Positions 27,674-37,271 of a stretch of DNA of 64,000 nt are shown one piece after another; positions within the stretch are counted from its first letter, which is position 1; each line of letters begins with the position of its first letter. Position numbers and translations under genes: made by a program. The DNA lies in NCBI RefSeq assembly GCF_963677125.1, contig NZ_OY781882.1, positions 2,426,501 through 2,490,500 of the forward strand, given 5' to 3'. This stretch comes from an uncultured Desulfobacter sp. Lineage in GTDB: Bacteria; Desulfobacterota; Desulfobacteria; Desulfobacterales; Desulfobacteraceae. The notes under the pieces were generated by a model that ran no database searches, had not been told where the DNA came from, and was given only the letters and a program-made list of their open reading frames with translations.

Positions 27674-29109
27674 TAATTAAAAAGCTGATCTTCCAGAGAT
27701 TTTCTGCCGTTAATGCTATCCGCCCTGATTGGCGTTTCCGGGATCAGCCGGATCAAAAAAGTAACTTTATTCTCCTCATAGTCTTTACGGGAGTCATCAT
27801 CGGAATTAAAGCTGGTATGGGATGCGTCTGCAGATAACTGAAGCCATTTGAGCGGATGCCAGGTCAGGCCCCCGCCAAACGTTGCCTTGTGATCCATACG
27901 GTCTACTGTGGCCTCCTGGAAGTCCTGAAGCTTATATGATCCATACAGACTGGATGATATATGTCTGGTTAAATCATAATTTAATTTAGCGCCCAGTTCA
28001 TAGGTGATGTTATAGCCAAGGCTGGCCGAATCTTCATCAGATTCCTCATATTTGCTTTTAGCAGTGAAAGACAAAACCCCTTTGGGGCTGAAGTTAAATA
28101 TTTTATATGCATTTAAGTCGATAAAAGGATCTTGAGAATCGTCATTCTCATTGTCCCATTGATGAAAAAGAACGCCTACGCCCAACGAAATACCCGAATC
28201 CTCCGTAATATCCCAGTCAATCCCCACGGACGGATGATAAATCCGGTGGTCGCCGTCGGTCCTGTCAGACAGATAATGACGATACTTTATATATCCGTCA
28301 AGGTGGCGGTTAAATCTTCGGATATACCTGATATCACCTGCAATGGTGGAATAATCGTTACCAGATGCAGTGCTGAAATCTTTATTTTCATATTCGGCGT
28401 TGACCTCGACGCCGTCAAGTGGAGTCATCCAGTATTTTATAAACGCTTTTGGTGAATAGCGATCATAGGTATCGGCATCTGTTGTTTTGTAATCCCTTGT
28501 ATTATAGGTAAAGTTGGCTCCTATGCTGTTTTGGGCACTAAACGCTTTTTTGACTGAAGCATAAGCGGTATTGGTCTCGTACTCTCTATACACACCTGTG
28601 CTGCCCTGTTGATTAAATGTTTTTGCATAGGCATAGGACAAGCGAGCATTAACGGTTCTGCTCAACTGACTGTCTATGGATGCGCTTGCAGAGTGCTCCC
28701 AGGACTCCCCTTCCTCATTATCTCCATCCCCGTCATAAACAATATCAGCTTTTGCTTGGGTATGCCGTGTCAGTTTAAAGTTACCTGATAAATTTGCGTT
28801 ATGGTCTAAACCATCCCTGTCATCCAAATTTTTAAAATCCTGATATTCCGGCTCATATTCAAGAAATATATTGGTTTTCTGAGTTAAAAGCCCAATGGAG
28901 AAACCCAGTCCGTATGAGGTAATCCATTCCTCAAAGGGATCCTTGTCCGTTTGAAAATAATTGTCGTTGTATTCTTCGGTAACGGTAAGGGTTGGTATAA
29001 GCTGGGTAACTATCCTGGCATCAGCATTTCCTAAAGGAATCAGTACAATAATCAATACCGCCACAAAATAAAGGCAGGATGGTATTTGAAGTTCAATATC
29101 AAGTTTCAT
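27673..29109 (-). CDS. outer-membrane beta-barrel protein of PEP-CTERM locus
   Basis: 478 residues. A signal peptide (about residues 1-32) ends near GNADA. The rest alternates polar and aromatic residues in amphipathic strands, for example TVTEEYNDNYFQTDKD, VEVNAEYENKDFS and LQLSADASHTSFN, typical of large outer-membrane barrels; the start resembles the TIGR03016-type protein of exosortase loci. It is a good candidate for the outer-membrane pore or secretin-like partner of polymer export. Neighbours on both sides are core locus genes. Confidence 0.75.
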   Translation of the reverse strand: MKLDIELQIPSCLYFVAVLIIVLIPLGNADARIVTQLIPTLTVTEEYNDNYFQTDKDPFEEWITSYGLGFSIGLLTQKTNIFLEYEPEYQDFKNLDDRDGLDHNANLSGNFKLTRHTQAKADIVYDGDGDNEEGESWEHSASASIDSQLSRTVNARLSYAYAKTFNQQGSTGVYREYETNTAYASVKKAFSAQNSIGANFTYNTRDYKTTDADTYDRYSPKAFIKYWMTPLDGVEVNAEYENKDFSTASGNDYSTIAGDIRYIRRFNRHLDGYIKYRHYLSDRTDGDHRIYHPSVGIDWDITEDSGISLGVGVLFHQWDNENDDSQDPFIDLNAYKIFNFSPKGVLSFTAKSKYEESDEDSASLGYNITYELGAKLNYDLTRHISSSLYGSYKLQDFQEATVDRMDHKATFGGGLTWHPLKWLQLSADASHTSFNSDDDSRKDYEENKVTFLIRLIPETPIRADSINGRKSLEDQLFN

Positions 29110-29142
29110 CTTTCCTCCTTGCCTTACCGGATAATTGAGAAA

Positions 29143-29757
29143 TCACGGCACAATGATAATGTCATCAGCCTTGAGCTGAATATCATTTTTTAGATTACCG
29201 TCCGTTATATCATCATAATCAATTTTGATCATTAGTTCTTTTCCCTGGTGCCGGCGGAAAAGAATGATTTCATCTTTTGAAGCCCACTCGGTAAATCCCT
29301 CTGCAAGAGCAAATGCCTGGACAACAGTTAATTTTTTTATCAGGTGATATTCACCTACTTTCTGAACCTCGCCCAGGATATAGTATTTCTGACTTCCCGG
29401 ATTGGCTAAAGTCACAGTAACCGTTGGTGCTTCTACAAACTCGGCAAGCTTTTCCTGAATATCCTGCTTTAGTTCCACGGTGGTCCGGCCTGCTGCCTGA
29501 ATATCATCTAGAAGGGGAAAGGTAATTTTCCCGTCGTTGCGGACAAATACTTTGTCAAACGTTAAATCTTCTTCTTTCCACGTACTTATTTGAAGAACAT
29601 CGCCAACGCCTATTTTATAATCTTCAGCCGGCTCTTGTGTACACTCTTTTTCCTCTTCAACGATTTTCTTTTCTTTGGAAAAAGCTGGTGAAATTGTTAA
29701 AATAAAGCTTAATACTATCAATAATGACATAAAACAGCTAACATAGTGTCTGGACAT
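29143..29757 (-). CDS. polysaccharide export protein (Wza-like, PEP-CTERM type)
   Basis: 204 residues. Signal peptide about 1-27. YKIGVGDVLQISTWKEEDLTFDKVFVRNDGKITFPLLDDIQAAG is the poly-export (Wza N-terminal) domain, and PGSQKYYILGEVQKVGEYHLIKKLTVVQAFALAEGFTEWA the SLBB domain. It ends soon after LKADDIIIVP, much shorter than E. coli Wza (about 380 residues), as in other exosortase loci, so it lacks the outer-membrane helix; the neighbouring barrel may supply the pore. No clear lipobox cysteine. Confidence 0.85.
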   Translation of the reverse strand: MSRHYVSCFMSLLIVLSFILTISPAFSKEKKIVEEEKECTQEPAEDYKIGVGDVLQISTWKEEDLTFDKVFVRNDGKITFPLLDDIQAAGRTTVELKQDIQEKLAEFVEAPTVTVTLANPGSQKYYILGEVQKVGEYHLIKKLTVVQAFALAEGFTEWASKDEIILFRRHQGKELMIKIDYDDITDGNLKNDIQLKADDIIIVP

Positions 29758-29826
29758 AGCTCCGCCTCCTCGGTTACATTAATATTCCCGATTATTAAAA
29801 TATAACTCATTAAAATTAAAACTTTT

Positions 29827-31221
29827 TTATCTTGCCCCCCTGCCAAAAAGAACCGTTTTAACAGTTTTCAAAATAATAACGATATCCAGAGCAAAGGACA
29901 TATTTTTTATATAAAAAAGCTCGTAATTTAGTTTTTCGACAGCATCTTCCACAGTTGCACCGTAATCGTAACAGACCTGGGCCCATCCTGTTAGACCCGG
30001 CTTTACATTAAATCTCTGATCGTAGAAAGGGATTTCTTTTTCAAGCTGATCTGTGAAATATTTTCTCTCGGGTCTGGGCCCCACAAAGCTCATTTTTCCG
30101 GTTAACACTTCCCATAACTGGGGTAGTTCATCTATCCTGTATTTCCTGATGATTCGGCCGATACGGGTGATCCTTGGATCATTGTCCCCGGCCCAGACAG
30201 GGCCGGTTTTCTTTTCTGCATCCGCAACCATGGAACGGAATTTATGCATCATATACTCCTGCTTATCCTTGCCTACCCGGTCCTGGGCAAACAGAACAGG
30301 GCCTTTGGAATCCAGTTTAATCAAGACTGCCACAAGAAAGAGCAACGGTGAAAGCAACGTCAGCATGGTAAAGGAAAAACCAATATCTTCTACGCGCTTT
30401 AAAAATTCCTTGGTTTTTGATTTTCGGAAACCATGGGAAAAGATGAGCCACGAGGGGTTGATTTGCCGTACCAGGACTTTTCCGGTAAGCATTTCATAAA
30501 AAGAACTGCCCTCAACGACCTCAACACCTTCGGTTCTGCATTGAATCAGCTCCTGGATGGGGAAGCACCCTCTTTTTTCCTTCAGGGCCACAACAATTTT
30601 ATCAATATTTTTCAATTCCGCCAGTTCGCAAATACGGATTCCTTCCCTGGGTAGAATAAGTTCCGCGGGAATGTCTTTGGACAAATTGGGGGTGTCATTA
30701 TCAGGAATAACGCCAGTTACTGTATAACCGCAGTCTATGGTACCGCAAATTTTTTTATAGATGTCTTTTGCAAAACTGTTCGATCCAAGTATAATTATAC
30801 GCTCGTTGAAGATGCCACGATTAAGAATCTCAATGTAGCAGATTCTCCAAAAAATAATAAAAATCATTAGAAAAAATATACTTAAGATATAAGCTTTCTG
30901 ATCAAGAATAGCTAAAGGGAATATGTAATAAATGCAGGCCAGGGCAATTGAAGTAATTCCCAGTGCCTGGAGCAGCCGAATAGCCATTTCCGGCATTGTG
31001 GGGACCCTTTCAAAATCATAGAGGTCGTTGTAGTAGAGGCAGGCCTGGCAGATAATAGTGATCAGAGCTATTCTCAAAACCAGCATCAGATCAAAAAAAA
31101 AGGATTCCGATGAGGTCAGCAACCTGGTGGAGAAAAGAATAGAACCGAAAATAATGCACCCTTCAAACAAAGAAAAAAGCATATTCCTGATGGGAAAGTA
31201 ATGTCTTAAAATCCTGATCAT
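29827..31221 (-). CDS. initiating undecaprenyl-phosphate sugar phosphotransferase
   Basis: 464 residues. Four or five N-terminal membrane helices, a CoA-binding-like domain (about 150-250), one further helix near 275-295 and the catalytic C-terminal bacterial sugar transferase domain with KFRSMVADAEKKTGPVWAG, RKYRIDELPQLWEVLTG and SFVGPRPERKYF. It transfers a sugar-1-phosphate to undecaprenyl phosphate, the first step of repeat assembly. The sequence fits the TIGR03013-type enzyme of exosortase loci. It is five bases downstream of the tyrosine-kinase gene. Confidence 0.9.
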   Translation of the reverse strand: MIRILRHYFPIRNMLFSLFEGCIIFGSILFSTRLLTSSESFFFDLMLVLRIALITIICQACLYYNDLYDFERVPTMPEMAIRLLQALGITSIALACIYYIFPLAILDQKAYILSIFFLMIFIIFWRICYIEILNRGIFNERIIILGSNSFAKDIYKKICGTIDCGYTVTGVIPDNDTPNLSKDIPAELILPREGIRICELAELKNIDKIVVALKEKRGCFPIQELIQCRTEGVEVVEGSSFYEMLTGKVLVRQINPSWLIFSHGFRKSKTKEFLKRVEDIGFSFTMLTLLSPLLFLVAVLIKLDSKGPVLFAQDRVGKDKQEYMMHKFRSMVADAEKKTGPVWAGDNDPRITRIGRIIRKYRIDELPQLWEVLTGKMSFVGPRPERKYFTDQLEKEIPFYDQRFNVKPGLTGWAQVCYDYGATVEDAVEKLNYELFYIKNMSFALDIVIILKTVKTVLFGRGAR

Positions 31222-31226
31222 TTAGA

Positions 31227-32108
31227 TCACTTCCGTATTTCAGCGTGGGTTCCGTATTTTCCGTACCCGTATTTTCCGTACCCGTATTTTCCGTACCCGT
31301 ATCCGTATCCGACAGGTTTTTTAGAAAAATTTTTTATAACCCCTAAAATTTTGTCTCTTCCGTAAATATCAACAATATCCTGAATCTCTTTTATCCGGGT
31401 CCGTCCCTGTCGGACAACCAGGATAATACCGTCCACATATCTTGCAATGGCATTGGTTTCCGATGTTATATAGGGGGGCGGTGTATCAATAATTATATAC
31501 CTGTCCGAGTACCGCAGTTTTACTTCATGGAGCATTCGACGCATCTGCTCAGATGATAAAAGCTCGGACGGATTAGGTGGAATCGGACCCGCCGGCAGGA
31601 TGGTCAGTTTATTTACCGCTGTTTTTTTCAGCACAGAAGACAAGGGGATGCCTGAGGAGAGATAGTCACTTAACCCTTTCAAATCTTCAGAATCAAATCC
31701 AAACTTGCTATGAATGGTTGGTTTACGAAGATCGCAGTCCACAAGAAGAACATATTCATCAATACTCTGGGCAATGCTGGCTGCCAGGTTGGCCGCAGTA
31801 AAGGATTTACCTTCGCCAGGGGAAGCACTGGTTACCATAATGGTTTTAGATGGTTCTCCTTTTTCAGGGAACAGAATGTTATTTTTTAGCAGGCGGAACT
31901 GCTCTGATATCGGTGAATGTGGTTTTAAAACAGTTTCCAGACAGTTGTCCGTGATTTGGGGAATCTCATGTTGCGGGTATACCTCTGCCTCTTCCGGGAG
32001 GGTTGAATGGATTGTGGCCTCAGCTTTACCTGTACGGTCTGACATTGCAGAAGCTTTATTTGATTTGGTCTTATCTGCTTTTTCCAAGGCGTTGTAAATT
32101 TTGCCCAC
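31227..32108 (-). CDS. exopolysaccharide tyrosine autokinase (CpsD/BY-kinase type) with Tyr-Gly tail
   Basis: 293 residues, cytoplasmic. BY-kinase motifs: Walker A ASPGEGKS, Walker A' VLLVDCDLRKP and Walker B YIIIDTPP. The tail (from about residue 266) is a repeat of Gly-Lys-Tyr-Gly-Tyr units, giving about ten Tyr, the likely autophosphorylation cluster. Such kinases work with a Wzz membrane partner, here the adjacent upstream gene at 32127, to set polymer length and export. The tail is encoded by a 15-base tandem repeat. Confidence 0.9.
   Translation of the reverse strand: MGKIYNALEKADKTKSNKASAMSDRTGKAEATIHSTLPEEAEVYPQHEIPQITDNCLETVLKPHSPISEQFRLLKNNILFPEKGEPSKTIMVTSASPGEGKSFTAANLAASIAQSIDEYVLLVDCDLRKPTIHSKFGFDSEDLKGLSDYLSSGIPLSSVLKKTAVNKLTILPAGPIPPNPSELLSSEQMRRMLHEVKLRYSDRYIIIDTPPPYITSETNAIARYVDGIILVVRQGRTRIKEIQDIVDIYGRDKILGVIKNFSKKPVGYGYGYGKYGYGKYGYGKYGTHAEIRK
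31251..31310 (-). repeat. 15-bp tandem repeat coding the kinase tyrosine tail
   Basis: About three near-identical copies of CCGTATTTTCCGTAC separated in phase by 15 bases, encoding five-residue Gly-Lys-Tyr-Gly-Tyr units on the minus strand, plus partial flanking copies. Exact repeats of this size can change copy number by slippage, altering the number of tyrosines. Confidence 0.8.
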
Positions 32109-32126
32109 GGTTACATGCTCCCCAAT

Positions 32127-33725
32127 TTATACGTTAAGGGTCATTTTTATATATGAAACGGTTCTGTCCAGTCCTTGGCTGTACAACACGGCAAAAAAGG
32201 CAAAAAATATAATAGCATAGGAACAGAATCCTACAAACAAAAGCCATTCAAGTTTCCGTTTCTTTCCGTCATCCGGGTTCTCCAAAGGGGGAATAGAGGC
32301 AAGAATATTCAACCGTAGATTTTTTTCGATCTGGTCGTCCCAGCGTATTACAGATAAATTGATAAATTCTTTTAAGAATAAGATGCCCCCACCGATGCCA
32401 AGCCCTAAAGCCACGGAAATAAGAAACAGCATTTTAACGTTAGGGGAAATGGGTTTTTCCGGAAGCCTTGCATAATCCAGTGTCTTGAACTGCTCACCCT
32501 TTTGCTTTTTTTCCATATTCACGGAAAGCTGTGCTTCAAGCTTCCTGTCCAGAAGGGAGTTGTATGTACTCTGTATATTGGCATAATCCCTCTTCAGGGC
32601 CTGTATCTCCAACTCCCTCTTAGGCGTATCCTCTACCCGTTGCTGGTAAAGTTTCATTTTCTCCTGGATTTGTGCAATTTCATTTTGGATGCCTTCAATT
32701 TCACCGGCAAGTTGCCTGCGCTGAACCTCCATGACCAGAATAGAAGAATTTGTATCTTTTGCCCCCAATTTAGGCTTCTTGTCTGCTTCGGCAATTGAAG
32801 TTTCAAGCTTTTCAATGGTCTTTTTCAACTTTTTGACATCCGGGTGTTTTGGCGTATATGTGAGCAGAAGAGATTCATACTTCTCCTTAGCATATTCCAG
32901 TTTCTGCTCGTCGGTAAGTCCTTCATACTCGTTTCCAGTCAGAGATGATTCCTCTGGAATCATATTTGCTTGGGCAATTTTGGTTTCCAAAAGACTTAGG
33001 GTGTTTTTTACCTCACGCAGCAGTTTAATTTTTTCAGTCAACTCCATCTGAAGGCGGTCCATGGTACGCAGGTTGGCTTCAAGCTCATCAGGCAACCCAC
33101 CAAGATATTTGCCTCTAAATTCAGCCAGTTTCTGCTCCCGTTTCTCAAGCATTTTCCGGGTTTTTTCAAGCTCTGATTCCAAAAATTCACTGGTGCCAAT
33201 GGCCTGAGCTTCTCTCACTTTAAGGTTTTCATCCATAAAATATGAAGCCAGGGTATTGGCGATTTGCATGACCCGCTTAGGATCGTTTCCGACAAATGAT
33301 ATTGAAAAGGTGTCAGCTTCCTCTTTCCTTCTTGTGCTATGCTTTTTCTCTATTTTAACCTGGATTCTTTCTCTCAGCATTTCGATTTTATCTTCCAAGT
33401 ACATGTCTTGATCGTCTTCAAACAAGTCGAATTGATCCATAATCTTTTCAAGGTTACTCCGGCTTAAAATTTGCTGAGAAATTGTGGAGATCCGCTCGGT
33501 TATGGAGGATGAAACTACGGACTGGACATAGGATGTAGGCACTCGTGGGGGCTGAACCAAAATCAACGTGGAAGCCTCGTAGGTTTTATCAGCGGTAAGG
33601 GTGTATGCCAATCCCAAGGTCAGGGAGATACACAGCGGAATAATCAGTATCCATTTTCCTCGGATCAATATGTCAATGATCTGCTCAGGTTTAAACTGGT
33701 TTTGCTTTTGAAAGGGATCAGTCAT
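32127..33725 (-). CDS. chain-length determinant protein (Wzz/GNVR family)
   Basis: 532 residues. Membrane helices near 30-50 and at the C-terminal end (about 420-445 and 490-515) enclose a long periplasmic coiled coil rich in Glu, Lys, Leu and Gln. The N-terminal ADKTYEASTLILVQPPRVP matches the Wzz domain; the IQALKRDYANIQSTYNSLLDRKLEAQ region is the GNVR segment before the second helix. It sets polymer length and activates the neighbouring BY-kinase. Nineteen bases separate the two genes. This is the first gene of the core export operon. Confidence 0.85.
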   Translation of the reverse strand: MTDPFQKQNQFKPEQIIDILIRGKWILIIPLCISLTLGLAYTLTADKTYEASTLILVQPPRVPTSYVQSVVSSSITERISTISQQILSRSNLEKIMDQFDLFEDDQDMYLEDKIEMLRERIQVKIEKKHSTRRKEEADTFSISFVGNDPKRVMQIANTLASYFMDENLKVREAQAIGTSEFLESELEKTRKMLEKREQKLAEFRGKYLGGLPDELEANLRTMDRLQMELTEKIKLLREVKNTLSLLETKIAQANMIPEESSLTGNEYEGLTDEQKLEYAKEKYESLLLTYTPKHPDVKKLKKTIEKLETSIAEADKKPKLGAKDTNSSILVMEVQRRQLAGEIEGIQNEIAQIQEKMKLYQQRVEDTPKRELEIQALKRDYANIQSTYNSLLDRKLEAQLSVNMEKKQKGEQFKTLDYARLPEKPISPNVKMLFLISVALGLGIGGGILFLKEFINLSVIRWDDQIEKNLRLNILASIPPLENPDDGKKRKLEWLLFVGFCSYAIIFFAFFAVLYSQGLDRTVSYIKMTLNV

Positions 33726-34179
33726 TTTTTTTTCCTGTTTTAATTATTTCCCTTCGGTGAACTACTAACTACTATATAGGCTTAAAAAATTCTTTTACAA
33801 TCAAGCTCACGCATTTTTTAGTAATATAAGCGCGGTCAACCATGGCCATTAATTGATATCCTATATGAAATATGATTTCCAAACAATATTCGCATCATAG
33901 TAACAATTGCAAAAACGATAATAAGACTGGGACCGCACCCTAATTCTTCATTAAACTATTAGAAGCCACAACCACATATTCTTATTGATAATTTTTCGTT
34001 TAACTTGGTTTTTCCGGAGGGGCGATTGATAAGCACAGCTTATTTTACATAGCAGACTCCAAAAGAAGTATAAAAAAGGTAATATTTTATAAAAATTTAT
34101 CCCAATTGCGTTCTCAATTAAGTATTTCTTTTATCTTTTTTGGTGTCTTTAGGCCGATCATATATCATGTTCATATCAA
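33726..34179. other. intergenic region, promoter side of the wzz operon
   Basis: 454 bases between two minus-strand genes, AT-rich, without a convincing gene. A 69-codon plus-strand frame at its right edge mostly shadows the dehydrogenase gene. It presumably contains the operon promoter; a candidate is listed. Confidence 0.45.
33773..33800 (-). promoter_or_regulatory. candidate sigma-70-type promoter of wzz operon
   Basis: On the minus strand, TTGTAA (33795-33800) and TATATA (33773-33778) are separated by 16 bases, about 50 bases upstream of the wzz ATG. The -35 box matches TTGACA at four of six positions. AT-rich surroundings make chance matches likely, so this is tentative. Confidence 0.3.
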
Positions 34180-35484
34180 TTACAACCTCCAGAACCGGAC
34201 ACCTGTCCGTGCCACCGCATCCAAATCAAACATGGCTTTTACATCCACAAGGCAACCGCCCTGCACCAGGCAATCTATAAAATCTTTTAGATTCTTTTCC
34301 TTATACCAGGCATGAGAAACCGCAAGAATTATTGCAGATAGGTCCGTCATCTCCCCCCAAGGCACCAGGGTAACGCCGCAATAGTCCTTTGCCTGTTCCG
34401 CATCAGCCATCGGATCATGAACCAGGGTCTGGCATCCATAGTTATTGAGCTCTTCGATAATATCCACCACCCGTGTGTTTCTTAAATCAGGGCAATTTTC
34501 CTTGAAGGTCAACCCAAAGATACCTACTTTGGCCCCTTTGATATGCAGGTCTTCATTGATCATCAGTTTAATGGTTTTTTCGACTACAAACTTCCCCATG
34601 TTATCATTAATACGCCGACCGGCCAAGATGATTTCAGGATGGTATCCTTCGGACTGGGCCTTGAATGTCAAATAATACGGGTCTACACCAATGCAGTGGC
34701 CGCCCACAAGCCCGGGGGTAAAATTCAAAAAATTCCACTTGGATCTGGCTGCCTCAAGGACATTCTGGGTATCGATACCCAAACGATCAAAAATAAGAGA
34801 TAGTTCGTTCATCAAGGCGATATTCAGATCCCGCTGGGTGTTTTCAATAACCTTGGCGGCTTCCGCCTCTTTAATGGTTCGGGTGATATGCACCCCTGCC
34901 TTCACAATGGAGTTGTACAGCGTCGACACTTGTTCCAGGGTATTGTCATCATCCCCGGAGACCACCTTGACGATGTTGGTAAGGCTATGTTCTTTATCGC
35001 CCGGATTAATCCGTTCAGGAGAGTATCCCACATGGAAATCTTTTTTCCATGTCATGCCGGACGCCTTTTCCAGGATGGGCACGCAGATGTCTTCGGTTAC
35101 ACCCGGATAAACTGTGGATTCAAAAATAACAACCGCACCTTTTTGCATGACCTTGCCCACGGTGAAAGCTGCGCTTTTCACCGGGGTAAGATCCGGCTTT
35201 TTCGCCTTGTCAATGGGAGTAGGAACCGCCACCACAATAAAATCGGCATCCGACATCATCTCAGGATCCGTTGTGGGCGTAAAAAATCTGGCCTGTTGAA
35301 ATTCTTTTTTTGAGACTTCGCCGGTCGGATCTTCATGAATTTTGCAATTCTCTACAATTTGTTCCTTTAGGTCAAACCCAACTGTGGTATAAATCTGTGC
35401 AAAATGAACGGCCAAAGGTAAGCCCACATACCCTAATCCAACGACGGCTACTTTTTTATTTTGTGTCACGTTTAAACCTAACAA
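34180..35484 (-). CDS. UDP-N-acetylhexosamine 6-dehydrogenase (TviB/WbpO-like)
   Basis: 434 residues. N-terminal NAD-binding GLGYVGLPLAVHFA; catalytic Cys in GGHCIGVDPYYLT; central VGYSPERINPGD and IENTQRDLNIALMNEL; C-terminal FGLTFKENCPDLRNTRV. The pattern is that of the nucleotide-sugar dehydrogenase subgroup TviB/WbpO, which oxidises UDP-GlcNAc or UDP-GalNAc to the uronic acid. Together with the TviC-like epimerase at 5370 it would yield UDP-GalNAcA. It stands apart from the wzz operon and lies at the right border of the locus. Confidence 0.85.
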   Translation of the reverse strand: MLGLNVTQNKKVAVVGLGYVGLPLAVHFAQIYTTVGFDLKEQIVENCKIHEDPTGEVSKKEFQQARFFTPTTDPEMMSDADFIVVAVPTPIDKAKKPDLTPVKSAAFTVGKVMQKGAVVIFESTVYPGVTEDICVPILEKASGMTWKKDFHVGYSPERINPGDKEHSLTNIVKVVSGDDDNTLEQVSTLYNSIVKAGVHITRTIKEAEAAKVIENTQRDLNIALMNELSLIFDRLGIDTQNVLEAARSKWNFLNFTPGLVGGHCIGVDPYYLTFKAQSEGYHPEIILAGRRINDNMGKFVVEKTIKLMINEDLHIKGAKVGIFGLTFKENCPDLRNTRVVDIIEELNNYGCQTLVHDPMADAEQAKDYCGVTLVPWGEMTDLSAIILAVSHAWYKEKNLKDFIDCLVQGGCLVDVKAMFDLDAVARTGVRFWRL

Positions 35485-35738
35485 TTTGAATTTTAGTTAT
35501 AGAAGGGGAAGCTGGTTAATTTGGCAGTAAAATATAGTTCCCTGAATCATACCTCATCCAACTCAATAGACGCCTTGCAGAATAAATCAATTTGCATTTG
35601 AGCACAAGCCCAATAATCATTATCAGCCACCAGGCAATATTTTTTTCAAAATCTGCCGTGAACGGTTTGCCCGGAGACTTGCATATCCAACCATAATTTT
35701 TATGATCCCCCAAAAGCACCTATCCAAATGACAACCGT

Positions 35739-37271
35739 TTACACTTTCTCCCACTCAAAGCGGGTAATATTGCGGTCCTGCTTGCTGAATTCTATGCCAA
35801 TAAGGTAGATTTCCTTACCGGTATATTTTTCATGGTATTTTTTTTCTTTGATCTGGGGCAGTGCTTTGGCAGAATCAGTGAGTTCGTTTACTTTAAATTC
35901 AAAAATATAAATATTTTCATTAAACAATACTGCCATATCCAGTTTCCCGTGATTTGTTGAATCTTCAACCCGGACATCCAGCCCCAAAGCATTAAAATAA
36001 CAGTAAACAATGGAACAGTAATACCCTTCATAGCCGGCCATGTCGTTTTTACGGTACCAATCATGGGGGATTGAGGCAAAAAAAGCGTGAAATATTTGTT
36101 TTAGTTTATCAAGCTTGTTTGATATTAGAATATCAAGCATGGCAAGCTTTGTCTGCTCTTTTTCCTGACCAGCCCTGGTCAAATCCGTTAGCAATGCGTC
36201 ATTAAATGCGTATTTTACTTCATGGTTTGGAAACCCAAGCGTATAGTACACGCCACCGGGATAGGTACTTAACCGTTTGATCGTCAAGTAACCAGTTTGA
36301 AAAAGAAGGGGAGACGGTTCTATGTAATCGACATCAAAACTTCCCATAAAGGTATCGGTGATCTTGATGCGCTCCAAAAGCGCTGTCGGCATCGCTTTTG
36401 TTCTGATAAGATTTATCAAAAATGAGGGTGTCCCCGTTTCAAACCAATAGGGTTTAAACTGTCGGCTGTCCAGATAAAGTAGAACATCAAAGGGGTTGTA
36501 AACAGGTTCCGATAAAAAAGAATAACCATTATACCATTGTTTAAGCAACGTTAAATCAACATCAGATAAATATGACTGAAAAACAAATTCCAGTTCTTTC
36601 TGGGTATACCCGCAAAGGGTGCCATACCGTTTATCAAGTGAAATGTCGTATAAGTTGTTAAGCCCGGAAAAAAGAGAGACTTTGGAAAACTTTGAGACCC
36701 CAGTCAGCATAACAAACCGCAGATGAGCTCCCTGAGCTTTGAGAACAGAGTAAAAATTCCTTAATCCGTCACGGATCTCCCTAGCCTTCTCAGGGTCTTC
36801 GATATTGTCAAGAATGGGTTTGTCATATTCATCCACCAAAACCACCACTCTTTGGCCTGTTTTTTTATGGAGAGCGGTGATGAGCTCTTCAAAACAATCG
36901 TCAATGTGGGTGCAGGATAGAATAATTTTTTCTTGTTCCGCATGTTTGGTCAAAATCCTCATCATCCGGCTCTCCAGCCGATCAAGGGTTTTATAAACAC
37001 CTTCTGCAAAATCAATGCGGATGACCGGGTGGCTGCTGTCCCAATTCCAATTATTTTCAAGGTAAAGCCCTTTGAACAGAGCTTTTTTCCCCTGAAATGC
37101 TTCGGCTATGGTGTCAATGAGCAGACTTTTCCCAAAACGTCGGGGACGGGACAAAAAATAAAATTCACCTTGTTCAGCAAGCTGGGCTATCAGCGGTGTT
37201 TTGTCCACGTAGCACAGATCATTTTCTATTATTTTGGCAAAAGTTTGTATACCAATGGGCAACTTTTTCAT
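35739..37271 (-). CDS. AAA-ATPase-like / PD-(D/E)XK nuclease-fold protein
   Basis: 510 residues. The N-terminal half is the AAA-ATPase_like family: MKKLPIGIQTFAKIIENDLCYVDKTPLIAQL, then FLSRPRRFGKSLLIDTIAEAF (Walker A-type loop RRFGKS) and VVLVDEYDKPILD (Walker B). The C-terminal part (about 390-510) is the PD-(D/E)XK-like domain with GKLDMAVLFNENIYIFEFKV and YLIGIEFSK. The family is present in many copies in some anaerobes, and its function is unknown; a mobile or defence link is often suspected. It is a single gene between unrelated neighbours. Confidence 0.85.
   Translation of the reverse strand: MKKLPIGIQTFAKIIENDLCYVDKTPLIAQLAEQGEFYFLSRPRRFGKSLLIDTIAEAFQGKKALFKGLYLENNWNWDSSHPVIRIDFAEGVYKTLDRLESRMMRILTKHAEQEKIILSCTHIDDCFEELITALHKKTGQRVVVLVDEYDKPILDNIEDPEKAREIRDGLRNFYSVLKAQGAHLRFVMLTGVSKFSKVSLFSGLNNLYDISLDKRYGTLCGYTQKELEFVFQSYLSDVDLTLLKQWYNGYSFLSEPVYNPFDVLLYLDSRQFKPYWFETGTPSFLINLIRTKAMPTALLERIKITDTFMGSFDVDYIEPSPLLFQTGYLTIKRLSTYPGGVYYTLGFPNHEVKYAFNDALLTDLTRAGQEKEQTKLAMLDILISNKLDKLKQIFHAFFASIPHDWYRKNDMAGYEGYYCSIVYCYFNALGLDVRVEDSTNHGKLDMAVLFNENIYIFEFKVNELTDSAKALPQIKEKKYHEKYTGKEIYLIGIEFSKQDRNITRFEWEKV

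Noticed and set aside
35516..35719. 67-codon minus-strand frame between the dehydrogenase and AAA-ATPase genes
   Set aside because: No family features and the gap is only 254 bases; likely chance.
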